Shown here in pieces: positions 9,100-17,824 of a DNA stretch of 41,486 nt. Source of the DNA: Gemmatimonadota bacterium (GTDB lineage Bacteria; Gemmatimonadota; Gemmatimonadetes; Gemmatimonadales; Gemmatimonadaceae); NCBI GenBank assembly GCA_021324635.1, contig JAJPIS010000089.1, forward strand, positions 1 through 41,486. The letters are read 5' to 3'. Position 1 is the first letter of the stretch. The number at the start of each line of letters is the position of its first letter. The notes under the pieces were generated by a model. It saw only the letters and a list, made by a program, of their open reading frames with translations, did not search any database and was not told the DNA's origin. The position numbers and the translations under genes were made by a program.

Positions 9100-9921
9100 T
9101 CATCGGGCCTCGGGCCACGGCTGCCCCGTCGCCGAGCACAGCTCGCGCAGCCCGGCCGGGGTGGCCCACACGCCGTCTTCCGTGGGCTCACACACGAACA
9201 TCTCGTGACCTGGGCGCCCGGTCACGCGGAGGCCGCTCGACCGCAGCATCGCGACGACGGCCGGGTCGTTCGGCGCCCACCAGTTGGTCGCGTCCCCGGC
9301 GAAGGAATGCTCGATGAACGCCAGACGCGGCCAACCCGGTGCGCAGAACGCCTCGCGATCCATGATGTCGTGATCGCGCTCCGTGTCGGCGTGCACCTCA
9401 TCACCCGGCATGGTGAGCGTCTGGCATACCATCAGTCGTCGCACCATGCGGGCGACGATGTCGAGGCCGAGCAGGGGGTACCTGAGGTGGTACAGGACGC
9501 CCATGAAGAGCACGAGGTCGTACCGGTCTGTCGTGTGCGCCAGCTCGTACACCTGCTGCTGCCGGAACTCGACGCGGTCGGCGAGCCCGAACTCCCCCGC
9601 CGCCCAACGCGCCTGGCGGAGGAACAGTGGCTCGACGTCGATGCCCGTGACGTAGGCCCCGCGGCGGGCGAGCTCGAAGGTGTAGAATCCCGCGTTGCAG
9701 CCGATGTCGAGCGCGTCCCAGCCGGAGAGATCATCGGGGATCCAGGGCGCCAGCTCGGCCCACTTGAACGCCGGGAAGTCGCCGAGCGGGTGGCGCGGCG
9801 CCGTCTGCGCCCCGTCGGGAAGATGCAGGTTGTGAAACCAGGGGCCGAGGTCGGCGATCTCCCGCCGCCGACCCTCGGAGGGCGCGGACACTTCGTGTTG
9901 GAGCAAGCTGGTCATCGTCAT
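9100..9921 (-). CDS. SAM methyltransferase, DUF1698/CmoB-like (TIGR04290-type)
   Basis: A 273-residue class I methyltransferase. The SAM-binding motif I is LDIGCNAGFY (71-80), with the acidic ribose-binding D95 in TGIDVEP. The segment GPWFHNLHLPDG before it and the HPLGDFP and KWAELAPWIP blocks are typical of the CmoB-like family that includes the TIGR04290 group, which I recall from glycan gene cassettes. The start ATG overlaps the upstream glycosyltransferase stop as ATGA; a second ATG lies two codons in. In this operon it probably O-methylates a sugar residue or the lipid/aglycone acceptor. A role in tRNA modification, as for CmoB itself, is unlikely given the context. Confidence 0.85.
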   Translation of the reverse strand: MTMTSLLQHEVSAPSEGRRREIADLGPWFHNLHLPDGAQTAPRHPLGDFPAFKWAELAPWIPDDLSGWDALDIGCNAGFYTFELARRGAYVTGIDVEPLFLRQARWAAGEFGLADRVEFRQQQVYELAHTTDRYDLVLFMGVLYHLRYPLLGLDIVARMVRRLMVCQTLTMPGDEVHADTERDHDIMDREAFCAPGWPRLAFIEHSFAGDATNWWAPNDPAVVAMLRSSGLRVTGRPGHEMFVCEPTEDGVWATPAGLRELCSATGQPWPEAR

Positions 9922-11069
9922 CCAGCCGCCCGGCCGACCCCGGCCAGGACGGCAGCCTCGGTGCGGGTAGACGGCGGCACCGACGCCTGGCGCCTGACCC
10001 CGAGCGCCTCATACGCGTACGACTCGAGCTCCGCGGCCCGATGGTCGGCCGTATGCGCCGCCAGCACGCGACGCCGCGCGCGGGCACCGATGGCGCGCCG
10101 CTGCTCGTCGGGCATCTGCTGGAGGTACCGGAGGACATCGGTGGTCGATCGCGCCACGAGGATCTCCTCGTCGGGCGTAAACAGCGTCTCGAGCCCGGAC
10201 CACCAGTCGCTGATGATGGGTGTGCCGCAGGCCGCGGCCTCGAACAGGCGCACGCTCGGTGAGTACCCGGCGGCGACCATGTCGGGGCGCGTGATATTCA
10301 GGGTGAACCGCTGCGCGGTGTAGAACGCGCGGTGCTCGCGCGGGGGGCAGTGCGCCTCGTGGCAGACGTTGCGAGGCCAGCGGAGCCGGGCCGGGTACTG
10401 GGCACCGACGACGGCGAACCGACCGGCCCGCCACGCCCGCGCCGGGGCGAGCAGCAGTCGATCGAGCGCCGGCTGGCGATCCCGACTGTACGTCCCCATG
10501 TAGGCGAGATCCCACGCCGCGGGGCCGCGGGCGGGGCGATAGACGGTCTCGTCGACCGAGCAATAGAGCGCGCGCGCTCGTCGGGCACCGAACTCGCGCT
10601 CGAGCCGCTCGAGGGTCGGCCCCCCGGTGAACGAGAGGTACAGATCGTAGCGCCGCACGAGCGCGCCGGAGATGTACTCTGCGTCGCCGCCGGCGAGACG
10701 CGCGAGCGTGACCGGCGTATCGATGTCGTAAAACGCGGTCGCGCCACGAGCCGTCCGCAGCACCCAGCGTCCGATCGCGGTCCCCTCCGGCACGTACGAG
10801 CCGACGACGACGAGATCCGCATCCCGCACGGCGTCGGCGTATCGCATCAGATCGTGGCGGTCGGCGTAGAGCACCGTCCGACCATACGGCGGGTGCGGCA
10901 GGTCGCGGTTGTCGGCATACCAGGGCATATCCCGCTCGAGGAAGAGCACCCGGTGGCCACGGCGGACCAGTCCCCGCACCAGCCCGCGATAGGTCGTGGC
11001 GTGGCCGTTCCCCCAGGACGAGGTGATCGACAGCCCGAGCATGACGATGTCCAGCGGCGTCTCACTCAC
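9918..11069 (-). CDS. CgeB-type glycosyltransferase (A)
   Basis: A 383-residue GT-B-fold glycosyltransferase of the CgeB type. The N-terminal domain begins with IVMLGLSITSSWGNGHAT (8-25). The C-terminal nucleotide-sugar domain has LNITRPDMVAAGYSPSVRLF and FEAAACGTPIISD (276-288), the usual donor-site block. It resembles the rightward-arm gene at 21191-22297 block by block (SSWGNGHAT, FYDIDTPVTLARL, GTY-DRQP-LD, FEAAACG), so the two are paralogues with probably related donors or acceptors. The start is GTG at 11069 with GGAGG 8 bases upstream, overlapping the previous stop as GTGA; the open frame to 11360 is a shadow inside the upstream gene. Confidence 0.88.
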   Translation of the reverse strand: MSETPLDIVMLGLSITSSWGNGHATTYRGLVRGLVRRGHRVLFLERDMPWYADNRDLPHPPYGRTVLYADRHDLMRYADAVRDADLVVVGSYVPEGTAIGRWVLRTARGATAFYDIDTPVTLARLAGGDAEYISGALVRRYDLYLSFTGGPTLERLEREFGARRARALYCSVDETVYRPARGPAAWDLAYMGTYSRDRQPALDRLLLAPARAWRAGRFAVVGAQYPARLRWPRNVCHEAHCPPREHRAFYTAQRFTLNITRPDMVAAGYSPSVRLFEAAACGTPIISDWWSGLETLFTPDEEILVARSTTDVLRYLQQMPDEQRRAIGARARRRVLAAHTADHRAAELESYAYEALGVRRQASVPPSTRTEAAVLAGVGRAAG

Positions 11070-12238
11070 GGCCGCGCCTCCGCGGCGGCCGTGCTCGCGG
11101 CCGGCCGCGATGCAGGCGCTCGCCCGGCGCCGTGTCGAGGCGCGCCGTGACCGCCGGGGCGCTCGACGCCCAGGACGGCGTCGATCTGAGCGGCGCGATG
11201 TTCGTACGTGTGTTCGTTCAGCACCCGGCGGCGGGCCGCCGCGCCGATCGCCCGCGCCTCCTCGGCGCCTACCTGCTCGACGTGGGCCGCAACCCCGGCG
11301 CCGTCCTCCGCGACGAGCACCTCTCGCCCCGGCTCGAGAAAGAGCTCGATCCCCGCCCACGCGTCGGTGATGAGGCAGGCGCCTGCGCCGGCGGCCTCGA
11401 AGACGCGGGTCGGGGGCGAGAACCCGTAGCGGGCCATGCTCTCGCGGTTCACGTTGAGCACCATCCGTGGCGTGCAGTTGAACGCGTTGTGCTCGGCCGT
11501 GTAGACGTGCCCGATCGCGCGGACATTCGCGGGGAGCGGCTTGTCATCCCACCCGCTTCCACCGAGCAGGCACTGCCGGTGCGGCAGCCGCGCCGCGGCA
11601 CCGAGGAAGAACTCCTCCACGCGCGCCTCGCGGTCGGGCAGCCGGTTGCCGAGGAACCCCAGATCGGCGGCGAAGCGGGGATCCGGGGCCACCGGATAGT
11701 GCGTCGTCGGATCGAGCGCGTTGTAGACGGGGACGCACGTCCGAGCGCCGAGCGCGCCGTAACCACGGACCACCGGGTCGCCACCGCCGTAGGTGAAGAC
11801 GACGTCGTAGCGGGGTACGAGGCGCCGGAAGGGGTCGGCGGGACATCGCCCGACACGCTCCAGCGTGGCAGGGGCGTCGACGTCCCAGTACGCGACGAGC
11901 GCTCCCGGGCGGCGCAGGTCCAGCACCGCGCGCTCGAGCAGCTCATCGGCGACGCCAACCCCGCTCGCCTTGACGATGAGATCCGCGCCGCGTCCCGCCT
12001 CGACGGCGGCGAGCACGGACGACTCGTGATCGGCATTGTAGACGACGACCCGCGCCCACGGCGGATCGGGGATGTCGCGGTGTTGCTGCCTGCCGTAAGC
12101 ATCGGGCTCGTAGAACGTCACCCGGTGCCCACGCTCGGCGAGCGCCCGGACGACGCCCCGGTAGTACGTCGCGGCACCGTTCCAGTAGGCGGAGACGAGA
12201 CTGGAGCCGTAGAAGGCGATCCGGAGACCCGTGTCCAT
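11066..12238 (-). CDS. CgeB-type glycosyltransferase (B)
   Basis: A 390-residue GT-B protein. The N-terminal Rossmann half starts RIAFYGSSLVSAYWNGAATYYRG (positions 6 on) and the donor-binding half carries YGFSPPTRVF and EAAGAGACLITD (281-292). It is the same family as its two downstream and upstream neighbours but clearly divergent from them, so it probably adds a different sugar. The last 35 or so residues are Ala/Pro/Arg-rich and look disordered. The start ATG overlaps the upstream stop as ATGA. Cytoplasmic, no membrane segments. Confidence 0.87.
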   Translation of the reverse strand: MDTGLRIAFYGSSLVSAYWNGAATYYRGVVRALAERGHRVTFYEPDAYGRQQHRDIPDPPWARVVVYNADHESSVLAAVEAGRGADLIVKASGVGVADELLERAVLDLRRPGALVAYWDVDAPATLERVGRCPADPFRRLVPRYDVVFTYGGGDPVVRGYGALGARTCVPVYNALDPTTHYPVAPDPRFAADLGFLGNRLPDREARVEEFFLGAAARLPHRQCLLGGSGWDDKPLPANVRAIGHVYTAEHNAFNCTPRMVLNVNRESMARYGFSPPTRVFEAAGAGACLITDAWAGIELFLEPGREVLVAEDGAGVAAHVEQVGAEEARAIGAAARRRVLNEHTYEHRAAQIDAVLGVERPGGHGAPRHGAGRAPASRPAASTAAAEARP

Positions 12239-13413
12239 CAGGGCGCTCCCACGGCCCGCCCCGCGCCGCCCGTGTGGGACAGCGCCGCGGGCGCCGGCCC
12301 CGTCAGCGCTTCGACGATCCGCAGCAGCTCGTCGACACGGTGCCCGCAGGTGTGGCGGGCCATGATGGCGGCCCGGCCCCGAGCGGCCACCTCCTGTGCC
12401 ATCGCCGAATCGTCGCGGAGCACGCGGAGGTGCCGCCGCATCTGATTTCCCGACATCGCGATCAGATAGTCGGATCCGGGCGAGAACAACCCCTCGGCGT
12501 CGTCCCAGGGCGCCGACACGAGGGGAATGCCGCAGGCGAGTGCCTCGAAGACGCGAATCGTCGGGATGCCGGGAAGGCACCGGGCATAGGCGCGCCGTGG
12601 GACGTGCACGGTCATCGCGTATCGGGCGAAGCGGCACGGCACCTCGAAGTTCGGGAGCCACCCGCCGTACGCGATCGCGGCGTCCGCGAGGGCACGCCGC
12701 GCCTCGGGGGGATACCGGACGCCGTGCACCATGGCGCGGAGCCCGAGCGCGCGCGCCGGCTCGATGAGAAATTCGTGCAGCTCGGCCGAGCGCTCGCCGT
12801 CACCCCAGTTCCCGATCCACACGAGATCGCCCGCGCGCTCCGCCCGGTCGCCGTCCGGAACTGGACGAAAGACGCGGACATCGGCCGCCTCGTGCCACGT
12901 CCACGCCCGCGCCGCCCATCCGGCGAGCAGGTACCGCTCGCGGATCACCTCGCCGAAGGTCAACGCGCCGTCGTATTCACTCAAGTCGTATCGGGCCATC
13001 TCGGCGGGCGCCGTCGCCGAGCGGTGGTGCGTGTCGTGGAAGAGCAGTCGGTACGCAGCGCCGGTGGCGGCGCGATGGGCGCCGATCCGTGCCACCAGGG
13101 AATGCGCGTTCCACTCGTGGACGAGCACCAGGTCGGCGGTGCCCAGTGCCGCATCGAGGTCCAGGGTCGCGGGGTCGAACACGACACTCCGGAACCGGGG
13201 ACCGGCGAACGCCGGATAGGCAGTCCGATAGCGCTCGAGCGCGCCGGGACCCTGGTCGGCCACGAGGTTGGCGGCGCTCCACGCGTCGGCGGGCTCGTAG
13301 ACCGTCACCCGATGACCACGGGTGAGCAGCTCGGTCGCGACACCGCGGAGAAAATGGGCGTTGCCGTGGTTCCAGTCCGATCGCAACGAATGGTAGAACA
13401 TCACGACGTGCAC
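12238..13413 (-). CDS. CgeB-like glycosyltransferase (C)
   Basis: A 391-residue GT-B-type glycosyltransferase. It opens with HVVMFYHSLRSDWNHGNAHF and has the donor-site block IPTIRVFEALACGIPLVSAP (283-302). The acceptor half differs from the other three CgeB-like proteins of the locus. GTG at 13413 is chosen because GGGAGG lies 7 bases upstream and because it removes most overlap with the preceding GT4 gene, whose stop is at 13401; the remaining overlap is 13 bases. The open frame extending to 13644 lies within the GT4 gene. The C-terminus after about 370 is Ala/Gly-rich. Confidence 0.85.
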   Translation of the reverse strand: MHVVMFYHSLRSDWNHGNAHFLRGVATELLTRGHRVTVYEPADAWSAANLVADQGPGALERYRTAYPAFAGPRFRSVVFDPATLDLDAALGTADLVLVHEWNAHSLVARIGAHRAATGAAYRLLFHDTHHRSATAPAEMARYDLSEYDGALTFGEVIRERYLLAGWAARAWTWHEAADVRVFRPVPDGDRAERAGDLVWIGNWGDGERSAELHEFLIEPARALGLRAMVHGVRYPPEARRALADAAIAYGGWLPNFEVPCRFARYAMTVHVPRRAYARCLPGIPTIRVFEALACGIPLVSAPWDDAEGLFSPGSDYLIAMSGNQMRRHLRVLRDDSAMAQEVAARGRAAIMARHTCGHRVDELLRIVEALTGPAPAALSHTGGAGRAVGAP

Positions 13414-14570
13414 GCCATATCCTCCCGGGATGGTGCGACCGGGCGCGGCGCGTCGGTCCCGCGCGCGCGCCCGAGCCGGCCGTAGACTGCTCGGTACGCC
13501 GTGGCAGCCCGGGCCAGGTCGTACCGCGCCGCGTGGATGCGGGCCGCCCGGCCCAGGGCGCGGCGGTGGGTCTCGTTGGCGATCAGCCCACGAATCGCCC
13601 GGCGGAGGGCATCGTGGTCGTCCGGCCGGACGAAGACCGCGCACCCGGACCAGAGCTCGCGGAGGCTTGGAATGTCACCCAGCACGAGCGCGCACCCCGC
13701 GAGCGCCGCTTCGACGACCGAGAGGCCGAAGGGCTCGTAGCGTGCGGGGAGGACGTAGATCGAGGCCCGGTTCATCCACGCCGCGAGCCCGTGTGCATCC
13801 AGCACGCCCAGGACGCGTGCAGGGCCGCCATCCCCCGGGGCACCCCCCGCCTCTGGCGCAGTGGTGCCCGACGCCCGGCCGGGGATCGGCGATGCCGCAG
13901 TCGGGCCGGCGACGTAGACGGGCCAGGGCAGATCGGGCGCGATGGCGGTGAGCGCCGCGACATTCTTCGCCGGATCCCAGAGACGGCCGGCCGTCAGGAC
14001 GAACGGCTCCTTGATCGCCGGCCGCAACCCGTGCGCGCTCCGCCCGTTGTGGATCACGCACGCCCGCCGCACCGGGCCGTACTGCGCCTGGAGGGCGTCG
14101 AGCATCGCGGCGCTCGGCGCCACCACGAGATCCGCCGCACGGAGTCCCGCGAGGACGGCCTCGCGGTATCTGTCCCAGTCCGGCGGCGCCGGCTCGCCGT
14201 GGACCGCCGCCCACCAGGACAGCACGCACGAGTGTGCCACGCAGAGCACGGGACAGTCCCAACCCCGCGCGGCGTGCGTGTACCCGTTCAGGTGCACGAC
14301 GTGGGGACGCACCGACCGCGCGAGATCGCCCAACCATTCCCCGGCTCGCGCCAGGTCGTCCCACGGGTCGGGCATCCACTCGAGGCGGAAGGGCGCCACG
14401 TGCAGCCGGAGATTTGGCACCGATCGGGCTTCGCGCTCTCGGGCCTCGGACGGCGGCGGCCCCATCACCGCGAGCGTCACCTCCACGCGATGCGGGACGA
14501 GCGCGGCGGCGAGATCGACGGCGTAGCGCCAGACGCCGCCCACGGCATCGGCCGTCATCAGGACCCGCAT
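13401..14570 (-). CDS. GT4-family glycosyltransferase
   Basis: A 389-residue retaining glycosyltransferase (GT-B fold). The N-terminus MRVLMTADAVGGVWRYAVDL is the usual GT4 start, with the glycine loop at 10-12. The donor domain has AGRLWDPAKN (194-203) and the E-x7-E block YEPFGLSVVEAALAGCALVL (278-297). An insertion around 223-250, rich in Ala, Pro and Gly, separates two strands of the donor domain. The start is uncertain: ATG at 14570 begins the conserved fold, while ATG at 14618 would overlap the upstream oxidoreductase by 11 bases. Neither has a good ribosome binding site. It probably builds the same oligosaccharide as the CgeB-like enzymes. Confidence 0.87.
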   Translation of the reverse strand: MRVLMTADAVGGVWRYAVDLAAALVPHRVEVTLAVMGPPPSEAREREARSVPNLRLHVAPFRLEWMPDPWDDLARAGEWLGDLARSVRPHVVHLNGYTHAARGWDCPVLCVAHSCVLSWWAAVHGEPAPPDWDRYREAVLAGLRAADLVVAPSAAMLDALQAQYGPVRRACVIHNGRSAHGLRPAIKEPFVLTAGRLWDPAKNVAALTAIAPDLPWPVYVAGPTAASPIPGRASGTTAPEAGGAPGDGGPARVLGVLDAHGLAAWMNRASIYVLPARYEPFGLSVVEAALAGCALVLGDIPSLRELWSGCAVFVRPDDHDALRRAIRGLIANETHRRALGRAARIHAARYDLARAATAYRAVYGRLGRARGTDAPRPVAPSREDMACTS

Positions 14571-14607
14571 CACGGGCGTGCTGCCGGCGCGGACCCGGAC
14601 GCCGGGC

Positions 14608-15690
14608 TCACCGGCCATACACCGCATCGAGCGCCGCGGCCGTCGGGATCAGACAGGCGACCGCCGGATCGAAGCCGCGTGCGCGCCGGGTGCCGGCGGT
14701 CACCCTCGGGTCCGACCGACCGCCCCCGAGCGCCTCGGCCCACGCCACCGCGGCGCGGCCGCCCCACGCATCCGGCGGGGCACTCAGCTGGTGGGACCTG
14801 GTTCCGTCGTATCGTTCGGCGACGAAGTCGTAGAACGACCCGTCGACGTTGTGCAGGGCGGCACCGCCGTGGGTCCCGTGGAACGACGCCGAAATCACCG
14901 CCTCCCGCCCCGCTGCCAGCCGCCATGAGCACGCGAGGCGGACCGTGGCGCCGGTCTCCAGATCCAGTTGAGCCACACCGAAGTCCTCGACCGCGGCCGT
15001 TGGCAGCTCGAGCGGGCGCCCCTCCGCGAACAGGCGACTCGCCACGCGACCGACACTCGGGAAGTCGAGTGTCCACAGCGCGAGATCGAGCAGATGGATG
15101 CCCAGGTCGATCACGCACCCGCCGCCGGAGCGGATCGGGTCGTAGAACCACGACTTGTCCGGACCGTAGGCGTTGTGGAAGACGAGGTCGACGGCGAAAA
15201 TCGACCCGACCGCTCCCGAGCGCACGACGTCCCTGACGCGCCGCGCGGCGTCCGTGTACCGGTAGGAGAGATCGACCCCGAGGAGGCGATCGGCCGCCCG
15301 CGCGGCCTCGATCACCCGCCGTGTCTCGGCGGCGGTGCGCGCGAGCGGCTTCTGGCAGAACACCGCGAGTCCCCGCTCGAGCGCAGTGATCGACTGCTCG
15401 GCGTGCAGCGCGCTCGGCGTCGCGATCACCACGCCATCGACCCCCGCCTCGCGCGCGGCCTCGAGCGCGGCCTCGAACGACGACACGATCGATGCATCGG
15501 GCGCGACCGCCGCCGCGGCGGCGGCTGCCGCCGGATCGGGATCGGCGATGACGGCGGCCACGCCCGCCCCGCTTCGGATCACCGACTCGAGTCGGTGTCG
15601 CCCGATCCAGCCGGTGCCGACAAACGCCAGGCGCGGGAGGCCGAGCGCCCGAGGGACGGTCGGGACCTCCTCAAGAGCGGCCCCGTTCAT
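14608..15690 (-). CDS. Gfo/Idh/MocA-family sugar oxidoreductase
   Basis: NAD(P)-dependent oxidoreductase of 360 residues. The Rossmann motif is FVGTGWIGR (23-31). The catalytic-lysine motif is FCQKPLA (K114), with Gln in place of the common Glu. The SGGGCVIDLGIHLLDLALW block (187-205) holds the Asp and His expected in the active site. No export signal, so it should act in the cytoplasm on a sugar or nucleotide sugar. It is coupled by an ATGA overlap to the zinc dehydrogenase just upstream; such Gfo/Idh plus zinc-ADH pairs are common in glycan clusters and can act together in oxidising and reducing a sugar ring. The substrate is unknown. Confidence 0.9.
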   Translation of the reverse strand: MNGAALEEVPTVPRALGLPRLAFVGTGWIGRHRLESVIRSGAGVAAVIADPDPAAAAAAAAVAPDASIVSSFEAALEAAREAGVDGVVIATPSALHAEQSITALERGLAVFCQKPLARTAAETRRVIEAARAADRLLGVDLSYRYTDAARRVRDVVRSGAVGSIFAVDLVFHNAYGPDKSWFYDPIRSGGGCVIDLGIHLLDLALWTLDFPSVGRVASRLFAEGRPLELPTAAVEDFGVAQLDLETGATVRLACSWRLAAGREAVISASFHGTHGGAALHNVDGSFYDFVAERYDGTRSHQLSAPPDAWGGRAAVAWAEALGGGRSDPRVTAGTRRARGFDPAVACLIPTAAALDAVYGR

Positions 15691-16703
15691 GTGAGCACCA
15701 ATGCCTTGAGGAACCCGTGCGGTCGGTCGGCCGCCATCTGTAGCGCAACCCCGACCTCGTCGAGCCCGAACCGGTGCGTGTACAGGGGATCCGGGTCGAG
15801 GGCGCCACTCGCCACCAGGGCGACCGCGCGCCGGATGCCGTCCACGTACCGGTGCGGGTCGCGCTCGTGCGCGTTGATGACGTCGATGCCACGCCAGTTC
15901 CAGAGCTGCATGTCGATCTGCCGGTGCCCGTCCTGGTGGTAGCCGGCAATGACCAGCCGCCCGCGCTCGCGCGTCAGTGGCGCCGCCAGATCGAGCCCCT
16001 CCTGACGTCCCACGGCCTCGATCACCCGGTCGCAGCCGCGTCCCCCGGTGAGCTGCTCGACCCGCCGGACCACCGCCGCCGGATCGTCGGTCGCGAGCAC
16101 CTCGACCGCGCCCGCCACGCGCGCGATCTCTCGAGCGAACGGCCGGCGAGAGATCGCGATCACTCGTGCGCCGGCTCCGACCGCGAGCTGGACGAAGAGG
16201 GCGCCCAGAAACCCGATGCCGATGACGGCCACGTCCTGACCCGCCTGAACATCGCTCCGGCCGAACGCGTTCACGGCACACCCGAGCGGCTCACCGGGCA
16301 GCGCGCGGGTGGCGAGTGCCGCAGGAATCGGGACGACGGCATCGGCGGCCGCGATGTCGTAGTCGGCGAACGCGTGATAGGAGAGGGCGGCGACCGGCGT
16401 GCCGATGGCGAGCCCCGCCACGCCCGGCCCCACCGCATCGATGACGCCCCACCCCTCGTGCCCGGGCGCGCCGGGCGCCGACGGATAGGTGAACCAGGGC
16501 CGGCCCTCCCACACCGGGATGCTGGAGGCGCACACGCCGCAGCCCGTCAGTCGGACCCGCACGTGCCCGCGCCCGGGCTCCGGGGGCTCGAGCGCGTCGG
16601 TTCGCATCGTGTGCGGGGCGACCAGCACGGCCGCGCGCGGGTGCGCGGACGCGCGGGTGCGCGCCGAGGGGACGGCCTCGGCCTCGTGCGTCGTGACGCC
16701 CAT
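15687..16703 (-). CDS. Zinc-type alcohol dehydrogenase (MDR) lacking the structural zinc loop
   Basis: Medium-chain dehydrogenase/reductase of 338 residues. The GroES-like domain has GCGVCAS (C55/C58) and GHEGWGV (H82, E83), the expected catalytic-zinc ligands. The NAD domain has VAVIGIGFLGAL (158-169). The four-cysteine structural zinc loop, normally between the GHE motif and the cofactor domain, is absent. ATGA overlaps join it to the epimerase upstream and the Gfo/Idh gene downstream, so it is firmly part of the operon. It probably oxidises or reduces a sugar intermediate; the substrate cannot be read from the sequence. Confidence 0.9.
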   Translation of the reverse strand: MGVTTHEAEAVPSARTRASAHPRAAVLVAPHTMRTDALEPPEPGRGHVRVRLTGCGVCASSIPVWEGRPWFTYPSAPGAPGHEGWGVIDAVGPGVAGLAIGTPVAALSYHAFADYDIAAADAVVPIPAALATRALPGEPLGCAVNAFGRSDVQAGQDVAVIGIGFLGALFVQLAVGAGARVIAISRRPFAREIARVAGAVEVLATDDPAAVVRRVEQLTGGRGCDRVIEAVGRQEGLDLAAPLTRERGRLVIAGYHQDGHRQIDMQLWNWRGIDVINAHERDPHRYVDGIRRAVALVASGALDPDPLYTHRFGLDEVGVALQMAADRPHGFLKALVLT

Positions 16704-17824
16704 CACGCCGCTTCCTCGGCTGCCGCGAACGATGCCTTCGCCGCGGCACCCGCGGCCGCAGCGACGGCGACACCCACGCTCGCATCGGCGCGCGGCCGGT
16801 GACGGAGCAGCCAACGATAGAGTCGACCGACTCCAGCCTGCACGCTGACCCGGGGTGCCCAGCCGGTTGCCGCCTGGAAGCGCCGCGTATCGGAGACGTA
16901 GTAGCGCTGGTCGCCGGTGCGCCACTCGCCGAAGGCGAGGTCGGGGCGCTCGCCGTGCAGCACCGCGATCAGATCGAGCAGCTCGAGCAGACTCGTCGTG
17001 TGCGCCGGGCCCCCGCCGACATTGAACGCCCGACCCGACGTGCGGTCGAGGTGCGCGAGCGCCTGGAGGAACGCGTCCACCAGATCATCGACGAAGAGCA
17101 CATCGCGGACCTGACGACCGTCGCCGTAGAGCGCGATCGGCCGCCCCTCGATCGCCTGGACCAGGAAGTGAGCGAGCCACCCCTGATCCTCGGTCCCGAA
17201 CTGGTGCGGCCCGTAGATGCAGCTCATGCGAAAGACGACCGTGCGCAAGCCAAACGAGCGGGCGTAGTCGAGCACGTACTGATCGGCCGTCCCCTTGGAG
17301 CATCCATAGGGGCTGTGGAAGTCCAGAGACCGATCTTCGGCGACGCCAGCGCCGTGCGCCCCCCGGTCGACCGGCTCGTAGCGCGTCGAGCCACGCCGCA
17401 GCGCGATGTCGTCGAGCGCGCCGTAGACCTTGTTGGTCGACGTGAAGACGAGCGGGGGCGGGTCCGTCCGGGTCCGAAGCGCCTCGAGCACGTTGAGCGT
17501 GCCGCCGGCGTTGACCTCATAGTCGTGCGCCGGATCCACCAGACTCGTCGTGACGGCGACCTGTGCGGCAAAGTGGAAGACCTGCGACGCGCCCGCAACC
17601 GCGTCCCGGACCGCGTCCCGGTCACGAATGTCGGCCTGCCGGAGGGCGAGTCGGCCACCATGGGTCTTCCGGAGCCAGTCGACGTTGTGGTGCACGCCGG
17701 CCCGCGAGAGATTGTCGTAGAGGACGACGGTCTGGCCCGCCGCGAGCAGGCGGTCGGCCAGGTTACACCCGATGAACCCGGCCCCGCCGGTGATCAGGGT
17801 GTACCCGCGTTGGTCCGGGCTCAT
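16703..17824 (-). CDS. NAD-dependent epimerase, CDP-paratose 2-epimerase-like
   Basis: Extended SDR nucleotide-sugar epimerase of 373 residues. NAD-binding GGAGFIG is at 13-19, the TSTNKVYG block at 128-135, and the catalytic Y173-x3-K177 pair in YGCSK. TSTNKVYG and the RMSCIYG-HQFG-EDQGW block (199-215) are typical of CDP-paratose/tyvelose 2-epimerases (RfbE type), although the CDP-sugar pathway enzymes are not in view, so the substrate may differ. The last about 20 residues are an Ala-rich tail not usual for the family. ATGA overlaps at both ends place it second in the leftward operon. Confidence 0.88.
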   Translation of the reverse strand: MSPDQRGYTLITGGAGFIGCNLADRLLAAGQTVVLYDNLSRAGVHHNVDWLRKTHGGRLALRQADIRDRDAVRDAVAGASQVFHFAAQVAVTTSLVDPAHDYEVNAGGTLNVLEALRTRTDPPPLVFTSTNKVYGALDDIALRRGSTRYEPVDRGAHGAGVAEDRSLDFHSPYGCSKGTADQYVLDYARSFGLRTVVFRMSCIYGPHQFGTEDQGWLAHFLVQAIEGRPIALYGDGRQVRDVLFVDDLVDAFLQALAHLDRTSGRAFNVGGGPAHTTSLLELLDLIAVLHGERPDLAFGEWRTGDQRYYVSDTRRFQAATGWAPRVSVQAGVGRLYRWLLRHRPRADASVGVAVAAAAGAAAKASFAAAEEAA